From Volvariella volvacea V23 (Eukaryota > Basidiomycota > Agaricomycetes > Agaricales > Pluteaceae): a stretch of DNA of 64,000 bases. Below the pieces are notes generated by a model. It saw only the letters and a list, made by a program, of their open reading frames with translations. It made no database searches and had not been told where the DNA came from. The stretch's first letter is position 1. Each line of letters opens with the position of its first letter. Both the position numbers and the translations under genes were made by a program. The DNA is taken from NCBI GenBank assembly GCA_000349905.1, contig KB722754.1, positions 1-64,000 on the forward strand, in the 5' to 3' direction. Below, one piece after another: positions 43,923 through 64,000 of this stretch.

Positions 43923-45654
43923 CTACTGTACCTTGTGGGATCTCGGAAGGGGAAGTGACTTCAACCACTGGCAAAACTCCCCATATGGAGTGCTATGTAC
44001 ACCGCCTCGCCAATGGACTCCCTCGAGTTCTTGCATCCACTCAACAACATGGGTGCGAGCCAGTGAATCAGCTAGGTCCGGGGTCACTTCGATAATGTCC
44101 ACCCAGGGAAGGTAGAGCCATACCTTCCCTAAACCCTGTTCCTCATTAGCAAATCCGATACTTTTGCGATCCAACTCCAATATCTTAGTCAATAACAACG
44201 TCAGCACATCTGGATGCCTAACCCAGTAAACACCACTGCGTGATCGATCGTGTAAATACTCTGAAAACGATTTATGGTAGATGTGGATGGTATCATCGTC
44301 ACCATCTGGTATCCGCAGGACTGAATGAAGGGGCTGGAGTATGAGGCGGATATAACCGCAATTCTTTTGTAACACGGCACTCAATTTTGATGCTTGGTGC
44401 AAAGACTCTTTCGAGCTGCCATGCATTCTCGAGTGGAAACCGTAGGTCAGAAGGAACAAGCAATGGAGAACAAGATCACCGGCTTGCTTTTTGCATGCTG
44501 TTTCGAGTATAAGGGTGTATAAGCGATCAAGTGGGGCAAATGCCCGAGAGTGGTGACGATCGTAGGGCTGATAAATGGATTCTAGCCTCTCGACTGGATG
44601 CCCATCTTCGTCGGACAGCCAGCGAACAATGGTGAGGACATAAATAAATTGGCCATTTGCGACATCGATAATGCGGTCAACTACTCCCTCTGGGGGCCAT
44701 TGGCAGTTTCCGATAATCTGTCGACGACGATGATGGATACTGTTGAAGCTCGTGGTGAGGATGAGGTGCATATGATTTCGCGATTCTTCAGTTTCTGATA
44801 GCATTGGATGCGGAAGTCTGAATAGTGAGGGATGTCCATGCATGAGCGTATCGATTTCGGAACGGATGTGAGATTCTGGACGGCTGGCAACCAATACAGC
44901 AATCCTCCGGTGAAGGCCGTTTTCTTGGAGTGAGGAGAGGAGACGTAGAACTTGCTGTTGATCAGACCGCGGTTCGCATTCGTCGAGACCATCAATGACA
45001 ATTAATGATCGCTGGGTGAATTCGGTATTGAGGAGTCCTTGACACAGAGGTTTAATGACAAGAGTTTCCCATTGGACCTCAGGCGTGTGGTCTAAGGTGG
45101 AGGGGTCGTTGGCAAGTGCTCGATATATCTGCTCGCCGACTTCTGAGAAAACAATGAGGCGCTGAACGATCGTTGATACGAAAGTCCTCAACGAATTTCG
45201 AATACGATCATTTCTCCAGAAAAAAAAACTGCCTGCGAGTAATCTGGGATTTTGCTTATCCAAGTCTTCACAGACCTTCCTCGCGATGGCTGACTTCCCC
45301 GTTCCAACAGGCCCCTTTAACCAAAGGACGCCAGTATCTGCCCCGACGCCAGTTGCCCAGTGCTTGATGTCATCAATTATGGACCTTCTGGTTTCCGGGT
45401 GGCATTTTGGCGCGTCATCCCTGTCATCGCCATTAAAAACAGCCCGTAGACATACATAATTACGAAGGACTTCAAGTACTGTGGGTGGAATGAGCTGATT
45501 TGATGTATGTGGACAAAAAAGTCATACTTGACGTAGAGGGAGGACCAGATAGTGAAACCTGGATGGTACCACCATATCTATTATCGATGCTTGCTCTAGA
45601 GAAAAAATTATTATCTCGAGTAGTACTGTCAGAGAATTGTTCGACTGTGCTCAT
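43923..45654 (-). CDS. NACHT NTPase (NLR-like) paralogue 2, C-terminus shortened
   Basis: Exons on the minus strand: 45528-45654 and 43923-45478, giving 560 residues. Start MSTVEQFSDS, then the shared motif RASIDNRYGGTIQVSLSG (20-37), DDRDDAPKCHPETRRSI, Walker A GPVGTGKSA, FFFWRND, Walker B SLIVIDGLDECEP and ASRPES. The helical C-terminal half also matches its paralogues (TANGQF/VANGQF, VYVLTIVRWLSDEDG, YHKSFSEYLHD). No repeat domain follows. In paralogues 1 and 3 a third exon follows at this point. Here the donor-like gtacag remains, but the acceptor equivalent to tgtag reads ttccg, so translation runs into TAG after SHKVQ. Presumed role: nucleotide-dependent oligomerising sensor or signalling protein in the cytosol, by family only. 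Confidence 0.82.
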
Positions 45655-46872
45655 TAGAAGCGTATAGTAACGGATGTGAAGTATAATTTGGGGCTTCCTG
45701 AGGCTATGTGGTGAAGAGTAGGGGCTTGAAGTGAAAATGCCGATGTTGGGTTGTCATGATTCACCACGTGGAGGACTCGTTGCGTACAAGGCGATGTGAC
45801 GGCCTTTATGAGACAAAAATGCAGGGTCCTGTATTGTATTCTAGTTATTCCGGCCTCGGCGCCGAAGCATCCCTTCTTGCCTGTTGTGTGTAATTGCGAC
45901 TGCAGACTGACAATCAAGTATTCGTTGCGGATCAATAAATCGATCTTACAACTAAGAATGCTCCTAGAACCTCAATCTAGAGGGTGACACATAGAGCCGT
46001 CCCATAATTAGGCGTCCAATGCTTGATGAACCAGCATGCCGCGGACTAGCGTGCTAAGTCCGCCTACCCTTGCACCGCAACTAGTTGTATAAGATTGCTA
46101 TCTCTGTTATCCTTAAAGTAAGGCCACGCGGGTGGGGTTCCAAATAATCCGAGTCATTAAGAAGCCGGCGGGGGATTGACATTTGGGTGTATGGCGCATG
46201 CGAGCGTTCCGGCTGCTCATGAGCACTGAGACGCACTGAAGCTCATAGGCGAGTATGTTGCCATCCCGTTCTCGGCATGATTATCGATGCCGATGTTAGT
46301 TGAAGCAATAGGACAAATATTTGAACCACACGACCAACACAATGCACCTGCCTTGTCTATAACCATTGTACGCTTTCCCGAACCTCACCATAAGGCCCTG
46401 CTTTATTGCATATCATAGAATAGAGATATCAGATCTCGAGATGGAGAACGAGTATTGATAAATATTAATCACCCCTTCTCAGATGAATTCTCGGCGTGGT
46501 ACAAACCCGACCATAATGAAATGGATAACGAAGAATCTGATGAAGAGCCATCAAGAACGATTGAATGGCTGGAGGGCGTCCAAATGCGGAGGATGAGTAG
46601 GATGAGAACGAGAAAACGCGTTCGAGACTGAATCGTGAATTTAATGTACCCCAGATTGCGAGTATCACTGCGTCACATCCTCTGTGACTATAGCTCCAAG
46701 TACGCACCTCGTTATGGTCTCTATCTGTCTTGTTTTGAAGGAGCCTGGCGAGAACTTGAGGACGAAGTTGGTCCAACAATAACAAGCTCGTAAAAATAAC
46801 AATTAGCATTGAATTATGGCATACAGTTTCAATAGTATCGAGCGTAGCTTTAGTTGCACCCAGATGACGTCG
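45655..46872. other. spacer between tandem NACHT paralogues 2 and 3
   Basis: No convincing gene. A 114-codon minus-strand frame (46465-46809) has a hydrophobic start but matches nothing I know. The spacer should carry the promoter of paralogue 2. Confidence 0.45.
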
Positions 46873-48766
46873 TCACTCGCTCCATAGCCAAAACCACCAA
46901 ATCCAAAATGACCATTCCCATGCAGCACGCCTACTCCCAAAAGACGTAGGCTGAAATTTGCGCAAAATGTGGCCCTACAAGATATGGTACGTTGGCATAA
47001 CGATAGATCGCTTCCAAGACACTATCTTACCTTCTTCCGCATTGGAATCAAATATAATTTGGAGTTAATCCACTCGAAAAAGCGATTGTATTCGTCCGCA
47101 TATCTAAAATTGGACGCGTCAGCTCTTAAGCGTTCACGCGCCCAATCAGCAGCATGCGTGTGCACCAGAGAATCAACAAGGTTTTGTGTCATCTCGATGC
47201 TTCCCAGCGGAAGAAAGAGCCATATGAACCTTAGGTTCTGGCACTGAAAAGTGAGTCCGACGTCCTGATACTCCAACTTGAGACTCTGGGTTAATAACAA
47301 CGTCAGGACCTTTTGACTTCTCAAGCAATAGAAATCACTCCGAGAGTGCTCGTGCAAATACTCAGAGAAGGACTTGTGATATGTTTGAATCAATTCGTCG
47401 TCCCCATCTGGTACCCGTAGGACTGAGTGAAGAGGCTGGAGTACGAGTCGGATATAGCCGCAATCCTTCTGGAAAAGTCGACTCAGACTCGATGCCTGAG
47501 GCAGCGATAATTGCCAAGCGAACGTTACGCTGGTAGAAAAACGGTATGTCAAAAGGAATAAGCAGGGAAGGACGAGATCGCCGGCTTCCTTGCTAACCGC
47601 CGCTTCGAGTATAAGACTGTACAGACGGTCAAGTGGCGCAAACGCTCGGGCTCGTTGGCTATCATAGGTCCTAAAGATGGCCTCCAGCCTCTCGACCGGG
47701 TGCCCATCCTCATCCGAGAGCCAACGAACAACGGTGAGGACATAAACGAATTGGCCGTTTGCCACGTTGACAACGCGATCAACAGCTTCCTCTGGAGGCC
47801 ATTGGTGATCCCCAATAATTCGTCGTCGACGCCGATATATGTCGTTGAAACTCGTGGTGAGTATCAGCTGCATATCTTCTCGTGATTCTTCTGTCTCTGA
47901 TAGCATCAAGTGTGGGAGTCTAAACAGTGTGGGGTGGTCATGGGCGAGTATATCGATTTCGGATTGGATGTGCGATTCTGGACGACTGGCAAGCAGGACG
48001 GCAATCTTTTTGTGAAGACCGTGCTGCTGAAGCGTAGGGAGGAGTCGGAGGAGTCGGAGCTGGTTAGAGTATGATTCGCATTCATCCAAACCATCAATGA
48101 CAATCAGCGATCGCTGGGTGACTTCGGTGTTAAGCAGCGTCTGACGAAGAGGTTTAATGACGAGTGTGTCCCATTGAACCTCAAGCGAGTGATTCAGGGT
48201 GGAAGGATCGTTGACAAGTGCTTGACGAATCAATTCACCCACCCCGGGAATAATTACGGAGAGGCGGTACGCGATGGTCGGTATGAAAGTCTCCAGCGAG
48301 CTACGACCGCTGTCGCTCCTCCAGAAGAAGAAGCTACCCGCCACTAATCGGAGATCTTGCTGATTTAGGTCCTCGCAGACCTTTCTCGCGATGGCAGACT
48401 TCCCTGTTCCAACTGGCCCTGTTAACCAAATAATGCCAGCCTCGGATTCTACGCTAATCGCCCAAGGTTCGATATCGCCAAGGATAGACTTCCTGGTTTC
48501 GGGATGACATTTCGGCGCATCGTCTCTGTCATCACCGTTGAACATGGCCCGTGGACAGATATAAGGACGAAGTAGTTCAAGAACTTAGCTCAAGTTAGCA
48601 ACCATTATGAAAATAGCTTAGGGGACTCACCTGGCGTCGAGGCAGAGCTAAAAAACGAAGGATTGACCTGGATAGTGCCATATCGATTGTCGATATGTGC
48701 ATTGGAGAAGAAATTGCTATCGCAAGGAGGGTTGTGGGGATTTGGGTCCGAGTCCGTGGTACTCAT
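46873..48766 (-). CDS. NACHT NTPase (NLR-like) paralogue 3, full-length
   Basis: Exons on the minus strand: 48631-48766, 47031-48583 and 46873-46974, giving 596 residues. Start MSTTDSDPNPHNPPCDSNFF, then SNAHIDNRYGTIQVNPSF (21-38), VLELLRPYICPRAMFNGDDR, Walker A GPVGTGKSA, FFFWRSD, Walker B SLIVIDGLDECES and ASRPES. The C-terminal half is helical, and the last exon supplies a short tail of 33 residues with seven Trp (SFWIWWFWLW). This is the only one of the three copies with all parts in order. It is in tandem with paralogue 2, 1.2 kb apart and on the same strand. As with other fungal NACHT proteins, a role in recognition or cell death is inferred from family. The missing repeat domain leaves the sensing part unexplained. 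Confidence 0.85.
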
Positions 48767-50503
48767 CTAGCAGTCGTACGAATGCAATACGCGACTCTTT
48801 CCTAGTTAGTGACCAGGTAGATGCGAGCGATGAGCAGGTCGGTGAAGAACCCACGCTGCCTCGAGGCAGTGCTGCGCCTAACAGCTTTTTACGGAGTTAA
48901 CCCTAGTGGTTGTGGCGGTGAACAGCACAAAGGAGATGAATCAATCCGCTATGTGAATGCGATTAATGAAGAAAGACAACAAGTGATTTGGGAGGAACCA
49001 GGAAACCGGGTTTTCCATGCGCAAGAGCCCCCGATCAGTTTAGCATGGTGACATAAGGCGTCTGTGGCGAATGAAGAACTCATGTGAAGGTACTATTCCG
49101 TCGTCCAGTTTTTTTTTTAAATCGGTTGTATTGAGGTTGCCAGCTTAAGGCGGACCTTCCTAACGTTCTACGCTGGAGATCCTATTGTAGTAGGTAGTAA
49201 GAAGAAAAACGTTCGTAGTAAATCCGTCGTCCAGTCAGGCCGGCAAGCCCCGCGTGCGGTCCCTACATTGGTGTTACTAAATTAGGCCCCCCATTTAGGG
49301 GCTTTGCTTTCAAAAATCGCAGCATAATTACTTTGAAGATTGATATATTAAGCCCATGTCTCGTTGAGAAGCTCGTTGTACCGACTAGCTCAGAATGGCG
49401 CATGCAGTTGAGGAGATAACAAAAGGGGAGGGGAGCGCAAGGTAAGCCTCCATAGCAACCGTATGTCGTTATCCAACAAATATATGGCGGTCTGTGGGGT
49501 ATCACCTAATTTTATGGTTCAACTGATAGCACCCGAGAATTGTGCAGTATCTCCACGACTTAATACTCGCCCTCAACCCAGGGCTTTGGGGTCCGTGTAG
49601 CGTCGAAACGTTGGTGTAACTGCTAGTAATCTATTTTTGGTGGACCTAATCACCTCACCATTGTCAGCTCCTGGTTTGATAGATCATCTTTCTATATAAC
49701 TCAGAAGAGAATCCGACCATTGCGTCATCGTTGGCCAGGAATTATCCCGTTTATGTCGAATCTGCCCTAGTGTTAGTGTCGGTACGCCTTTTACTCGTGA
49801 CCCATTCTCTGCTCCTAATTTTTGAGGATTGAAATCTACGAGATTAACGCCTAGTGCTAAGCCTTGTGGACTGAGAGCATACAGTAAATACTCCGCTTTC
49901 AAAGGCAAAGGAAGTCAGATGCCCTCCGCTTGATCGGATCGTGCGATTGATGAAGACTTGCTTCGAGTCATCTGTCACTTTCCGTCTGCAGCCTTCAGCC
50001 ACCATCATGCGGGGAGCATATGCCATGACTTCTCACCAAAAGCTCCTCGTCAGGGTCCGGTGCTCACGCCTGGTATTACGATGACTAGGAACTGGCTGCT
50101 AGCGGCACTGTAAGAACTCCGTAAAATCAGGCGCTGGTATTAGTTTGAGAGCATTTTTAAGTAGCAAATATGCTCTTGCCTGTTAGCTTTTAGGAAGTAG
50201 AGCCACGATACAATAAAGTTGAAATTGCACTTCGCAAGCGGCCCTGGATCGCATGCAGGGTCTGCTTAGTCAGCAAAAATGTTGCTCAACTTATACCCAC
50301 CTCGGAAACGGGCATGTGCTCCTCTATCATTCCGCTCAGTCAGCGGCTCTCTCCCTTGACTCATTACCCCTACTAGCAAGCGTCCGGGAGCGAGGCTGTG
50401 GTTGAGGACTTCGTAAAAAAGTCCATTGACGACTTTCTTGAGGTTCTTTTTTACCCACTCCCCCGGCTTGGTTGTTCATCACTCGGCGGTTTTAATTTGG
50501 GAA
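48767..50503. other. intergenic region before the ABCC transporter
   Basis: 1.7 kb without a recognisable gene. The word ccgtcgtccag occurs twice (near 49102 and 49227), and there is a small inverted repeat, gcccc(cc)...taggggc, near 49287-49304. A 74-codon minus frame at 49684-49908 has no known relative. Confidence 0.45.
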
Positions 50504-57390
<6,887 letters not shown>

Positions 57391-58207
57391 CGGTACGATA
57401 CAAAGTATCATGTGGTTTTAGCATTCAGCCAGGTACAAATGTATATAATTTCTTTGCTTGCTTCCACGCTGGACATCTGAAGTTTAAACCGTCAACATGC
57501 CAACCATGACGAAGCGTGCGAAAAGTTTATTGGTTCATGGTTACCACCCACGGTGGAGTGACCATAGCTGGTCATCGAGGAGAGAGGCAATGGAGTCATT
57601 GGTCTAGACAAGGCCAAGGTGATCAGACTCCAGTAAGATTGGGTCATACAGTAGGTCGCTTGGCTCATGTCCACAAGTGTAGTTGCAACCATGACTCCGC
57701 TATTCAGTAAGTTTCTAGCTCGAGTTGACCCTTTCAGGACTCCAAATAATTGTTTTGAGAACCTTGTGGGATGCAAGTGGGAGGTAGTTCCTCGAAAACT
57801 CCTATTTAATGCAGGTATGAGGCAGTTGTTGAGAATATTGACACCGCATTGCATCCTCAGGGAAGAATTAGCCTAAACCTGCATTGCTACTGTGTTCTGA
57901 TTAGTCTGGATGGAAGATTGACGAGGATCTTCACCGAATGCTCCGGGGTGGTAGGATCCAAAGTAGTGGATCGTTGCTTCTTGTATAAATATGCCTCATC
58001 CCTTGATGATAAGCGCCATCTTCACACTCTCCCCCACCTCCACTTACCCATCTCCACAAGGCATTGAAAGTTCAGTAGTGAACTTTCAGACGTACGTCTC
58101 GTTCTACATGAGGGAGACTTGGAAGCTAACCTCCCCCTTGGGCAATCAGGCTGAGCGTCGCAAGCGTGCCCTTAGGAGCACTCCACTCTTTTTATTCGCT
58201 AATTAAA
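57391..58207. other. intergenic region after the ABCC gene
   Basis: No gene recognised. It includes the ABCC 3' end and the promoter of the next gene. Short frames are without motifs. Confidence 0.5.
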
Positions 58208-59620
58208 ATGGCTCCTGGACGAGCACGGAACGGTGTGGTTGTATCTAGTTACATCATCCAAACAAATTCTGATCCTCATTTTTGTTGTTCATGCAGACAA
58301 ACGACACTCTTTCACTAAGAGATTACCTCAGCAGCAGCAGGACCCTGCTTCTCTCACCGAACGGCCTCAAGCGTTACCTTCCAACAGCGCCCTGCCTAAT
58401 CAAGTATTCCCTAACGAAAGCATCAATAATAGTGGGAGTGGAGGTAATGGAAACAACGTTGAATTCCCAGGTCAACGATTTGGGTGTCCATTTTGTGTCA
58501 TACGGGATAACGACCTACGGGTACAATACGAGGGCGCATGGACCCTCAGTGGGGGGGCCTCAAGGACGACTCACAGTACTGTGTCCTCTGGGGCTTCTCT
58601 GTCTCTCAAGTTTAATGGTGAGTCCCCTATGGGGCATATGATAGTGACCCTTACCGCAAATGAATTCCTAGGCACCGGCATTGTCGTTTTTGGTACTGTA
58701 CCTGCGAGTAATGGGAATATGCGACCTCCTTCCGCATCCTACATGGTCGATGACCAGGACCCTGTCATTACAACTGCACCAATAGCAACGAGACCAGTTC
58801 CCGACCAGCCCCTCTTCGGGGCGATGGACATATCCGGAGATGTTGAACATACCCTTGTAATGCGCATCATAGATACTGAGACGCCGTACACACTGGAATA
58901 CTTTTTCGTTTTCCCTTCTCCCAATGGTTCGCACCCTGGTTTTGGACCTCCGAAGCCTCCCATCACTACAGCTGCTCCACCAACGTCACCAACGCCATAT
59001 AGCACTGCCTTGCCGTCAGCGAACCCCGTACCACAATCAAATGACCACATGGTAAGGGTTCTCGCTGGTCTTGTGAGTGTAATGCTGGTGATTGTCGTCG
59101 GTGCACTCGCTGTATTACTCGTGCGAAGGCTACTCAAAAGACTCACAAGAAAATCTTCGACCTCAAATTCTTCCGACAATGAAAGTAAATACGGTTCTGA
59201 CAGCACTCCAGAGAAATCCCGAGGTAAGAGCAGACTTTCTTTCCCCGGATTGCCTTGTCAATCTCGATATTTCTTTCCCCGTTACTAACGCTCACGTTCG
59301 CTTCATCAATATGCCTTCTCGTTCCCCAATAAAATGGGATGACTGCCGCCTCGATTAACCAACACAACCCCATTTGTTTCAATTCTTGTCGATCATCCTG
59401 TACAGGAACTGTGCTGACCTCGACAGATTCTATACTTCGGAACAACCCCTCAATCATGGGATGGAGTTACTCTGGTTCCCGCAGCGACGCCTTCCCACCC
59501 GATCGCAACACGCCAACGCCAGCATTCCTCCGACGTACGATCAATGAATTGCCTCCACCTCCACCTCCAAATAAACACGACGACTCGCCTCGTTTCAGCT
59601 CCCGTCCACTGTCATCCTAA
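58208..59620 (+). CDS. single-pass membrane protein, mushroom family of unknown function
   Basis: Exons 58208-58247, 58297-58617, 58672-59223 and 59406-59620 give 375 residues. A Gln/Ser/Asn-rich start leads into a beta-rich domain (about 75-230). It contains DLRVQYEGAWTLSGGA, SLSLKFNGTGIVVFGTVP and YTLEYFFVFPS, the last two being typical of an outward-facing sandwich domain seen in many mushroom membrane proteins. The intron at 58618-58671 is in phase and was recognised because removing it gives FNGTGIVVFG. A Pro/Thr stalk, one hydrophobic helix (VRVLAGLVSVMLVIVVGALA) and a basic stop-transfer (RRLLKRLTRK) follow, then a disordered cytosolic tail ending RPLSS. Exon 1 gives no signal peptide. 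A signal-like stretch (ILILIFVVHA) lies in another frame just upstream, so the N-terminus is doubtful. Confidence 0.68.
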
Positions 59621-60890
59621 TTCATCTTTTTCATTCCATTCTCCCCAATACCTCATATACTTGGTTTCAATTTCGCTAATATGCACACGAACGCCCGCAG
59701 GTCATTCCCTCTCTCTGGGTTCGGTCCGTCATCCTATCCTTTGGTTTCTCTCTCTCGCCTCGCTCCTCGTCGCGTCGCCGGAACATACAAAACACTACAC
59801 GCCCTACTTCGTTCTTCTCTGAGTCGCGATCAATGACCCAGCTCTCCGTCTACACGTCCCTGCAATCCATCTCACCCACCCCATACCACCTAACCAGCCA
59901 GAAGATTATATCCAATAATTTGTTTCTTGGCTCATTTGATGCCAACTGTATCCACTACCCTCCCAGCGTACCAGAAAAACTCTTCGACACCGTCCGACGT
60001 ATATCCATCGATCTCGCAGCTACCCTCATTGCCGTTGCTACCTCATTTGCCTTCATCAATTTTACTACGGACGCCTGATTCGTGCTAAGCTTTTTATTTT
60101 ACCCTAGGTTTCAAATTAAGATATTTGGACTTTTGGACGCTATGATGGGACCAATTGATCACACCTCTCCGTTCTTCGTTTCTCCAGTGATACACCTTTC
60201 ATCAGTTTTCTGTTCGAATCGAATATATACATACACCCTCATCTGTGTCGTTATAAAAATACCTGTATAGGAGGTATTCAAGATGTTGTATCTTAGTATT
60301 TCATTGTTCCTGCTTTCATCGTTTTGCGCCTTGTTCAAATAGACCCTCCTGTTCTTCCTACAATCGTCACAGAAACCAGATCGCAGCATCGGAGGTAATT
60401 TCTCTGTGCGTAGTGCTCTTGCCCACTTACTAAGGCCTGCCTCCCTCGGCAAGCGGGTTACGTTGGCCAAAGGTTAAGTTAGGTCGGGATTTGTCAGAGC
60501 AACGTTTGTCCAAACTAACCAAACCAACTTGCCGAGAGGGCCTTCAGAATTGCACACTTCAAGGCACACACGTCCAAGTCTTGCGCAATACTTCAAGCTC
60601 ACGTTATGTGGATGCCAATTCGCATCATAAAGCAACCACCAATCGCGAGACATTTGGAAGAGCATGGGGAAAGTGATTAATTGACTCTACAACAAACTAT
60701 ATATCGAGAATATTGTCCCAAGAAAACAGGACTTGGACGACACACTCAGACGCATATATGTGTGTATGTTTACAAAAACTCTACGGCATCTAATCCAATC
60801 CAACCTGGACCATTAAAGCATAACTGCACAGATACTACAAGAGATTACCATCGCCCATTTTTATCATAGTCCACTCAAAAGAGAAGCCTT
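59621..60890. other. convergent intergenic region
   Basis: 3' flanks of the membrane-protein and malic-enzyme genes, about 1.3 kb. An 81-codon frame (59833-60078) with a hydrophobic end is the best candidate here, but it has no recognisable relatives and probably lies in untranslated DNA. Confidence 0.45.
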
Positions 60891-63171
<2,281 letters not shown>

Positions 63172-64000
63172 AATGAAAGCAGATAGGAAAGCAAAGACTA
63201 GCTGTTACAAGAAGAGAGGATCCTTGAAGGAAAGAGAAAGAGATGAAATGGGAACTGGCTGGACTGGCCGGAAAATTTGCGTGTTTTATAGTCAAGCCCA
63301 CAAGATCATCCAGACACCAAAGCTGGGGCGTGTTGTCGACGGCTGGATCATTTCGTTACCTTGGGGTTGTCCCTGTTGCCAATTCCGGCCACATTTGCCA
63401 CCATGCCCTCCGACCCTCCATTCTTGGGGCCGTGCTTATTGCTGTTCTTACGCCACTGTTGGGGTGGTCGTCGTGCTAACGAACTGTACGATGGTGGACG
63501 GTTGCAGATGGTTACTAGGCATTCAGGCACTGTTGTGATGCGAAAGGGGATCAAGCCGTGTAGCAATCATCGAAACCGCTCAGCGCGATGGAAACGACCA
63601 AGTCTGGTTGGCGGTGAATTTGGCCCTGTTTGGGCCAATCCACGTGCTCCGAAAATAAGCTTTCCCCACCTCGAGGCGGACGTGGGTCAACAACCAATTA
63701 TCCCGCCGCCTGAAGCGACTATCATTGGACGAGTAAATTGATCTTTGAAAATCCGCTGCGATTGTGGCGGGCTAGTTCCGGTTTTTTTCTATATCCTCCC
63801 CACGAAATTTTGGGGTTCACACCTTAGGTCTTTGCTGACACCCTTACTATCGACAGGGAGCCCATTTTGACCGCTTGGTGCCTTAGCACTAGCAAAATGC
63901 CCTCATATCCTCATGTACGTGGTGGAGACCATGATGTGGCTTAGGGCCCGGCCTAATGTCCCCTAGAGGCCCAGAAGTTCCGGGACTCAGTCGAAACTCA
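63172..64000. other. upstream region of malic enzyme, to the end of the window
   Basis: No gene recognised. A plus-strand frame (63361-63741, 126 codons) is Cys/Arg/Pro-rich without motifs and overlaps frames on the other strand. This is probably the malic-enzyme promoter. Confidence 0.45.

Noticed and set aside
46465..46809. 114-codon minus-strand frame with hydrophobic start between NACHT genes
   Set aside because: No family resemblance, no splice partners and no clear promoter; kept only as a note in the spacer.
59833..60078. 81-codon plus-strand frame with hydrophobic C-terminus
   Set aside because: Lies in the likely 3' flank of the membrane-protein gene and has no recognisable relatives.
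63361..63741. 126-codon plus-strand frame near the window end
   Set aside because: Low-information Arg/Pro/Cys composition, overlapped by minus-strand frames; probably malic-enzyme promoter DNA.

Overview
The window reads as nuclear DNA of a basidiomycete fungus, most likely a mushroom-forming Agaricomycete. Genes on both strands are cut by many short GT-AG introns (mostly about 50-60 nt). Families typical of that group occur here: a glycine-rich DUF1399-type gene, F-box genes, short NACHT NLR-like genes and a MAPEG gene. No bacterial, viral or organellar block, rRNA, tRNA or CRISPR array was found. All gene models below were spliced by eye; the total coding length of every intact model is a multiple of three.

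Layout. 0-5 kb: the decayed 3' part of a DUF1399-type gene, a doubtful small ORF and an intact GH53 endo-galactanase (-). 5.5-9.4 kb: an LRR/F-box-like protein (+), a DUF1770 protein resembling the Atg43 mitophagy receptor family (+) and a double GFA zinc protein (-). 9.8-14.6 kb: a dead MAPEG copy (+), a dead F-box gene (-) and the live MAPEG gene (+). 14.8-20.7 kb: a PPR-like protein (-) and a Gin4/Cdr2/Hsl1-type kinase (+), divergently arranged. 20.7-26.4 kb: 5.7 kb without a recognisable gene. 26.4-32.7 kb: a basic unknown protein (+), the Mtg1 GTPase (+) with inflated introns, and RNA polymerase II subunit Rpb11 (-). 34.7-48.8 kb: three NACHT paralogues, the first with one nonsense codon. 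Between the first and second lie a CHR chromate transporter (-), ribosomal protein uL15 (+) and a mahogunin-type RING E3 ligase (+). 50.5-57.4 kb: a 31-exon ABCC transporter (+). 58.2-63.2 kb: a single-pass membrane protein (+) and malic enzyme (-).

The genes do not form a pathway. Housekeeping genes (mtg1, rpb11, uL15, malic enzyme, kinase) alternate with accessory genes (NLR-like, MAPEG, F-box, ABCC, CHR, GH53), several of which are decaying. The most distinctive items are: the NACHT trio, which shares an N-terminal Asn/Gly motif that might be a signalling motif and a Trp-rich terminal exon; an acidic WDDI motif in the DUF1770 protein; a DWG motif in place of DFG in the kinase; a RING finger split by about 79 residues; and GC-AG introns plus an 11-nt microexon in the ABCC gene.
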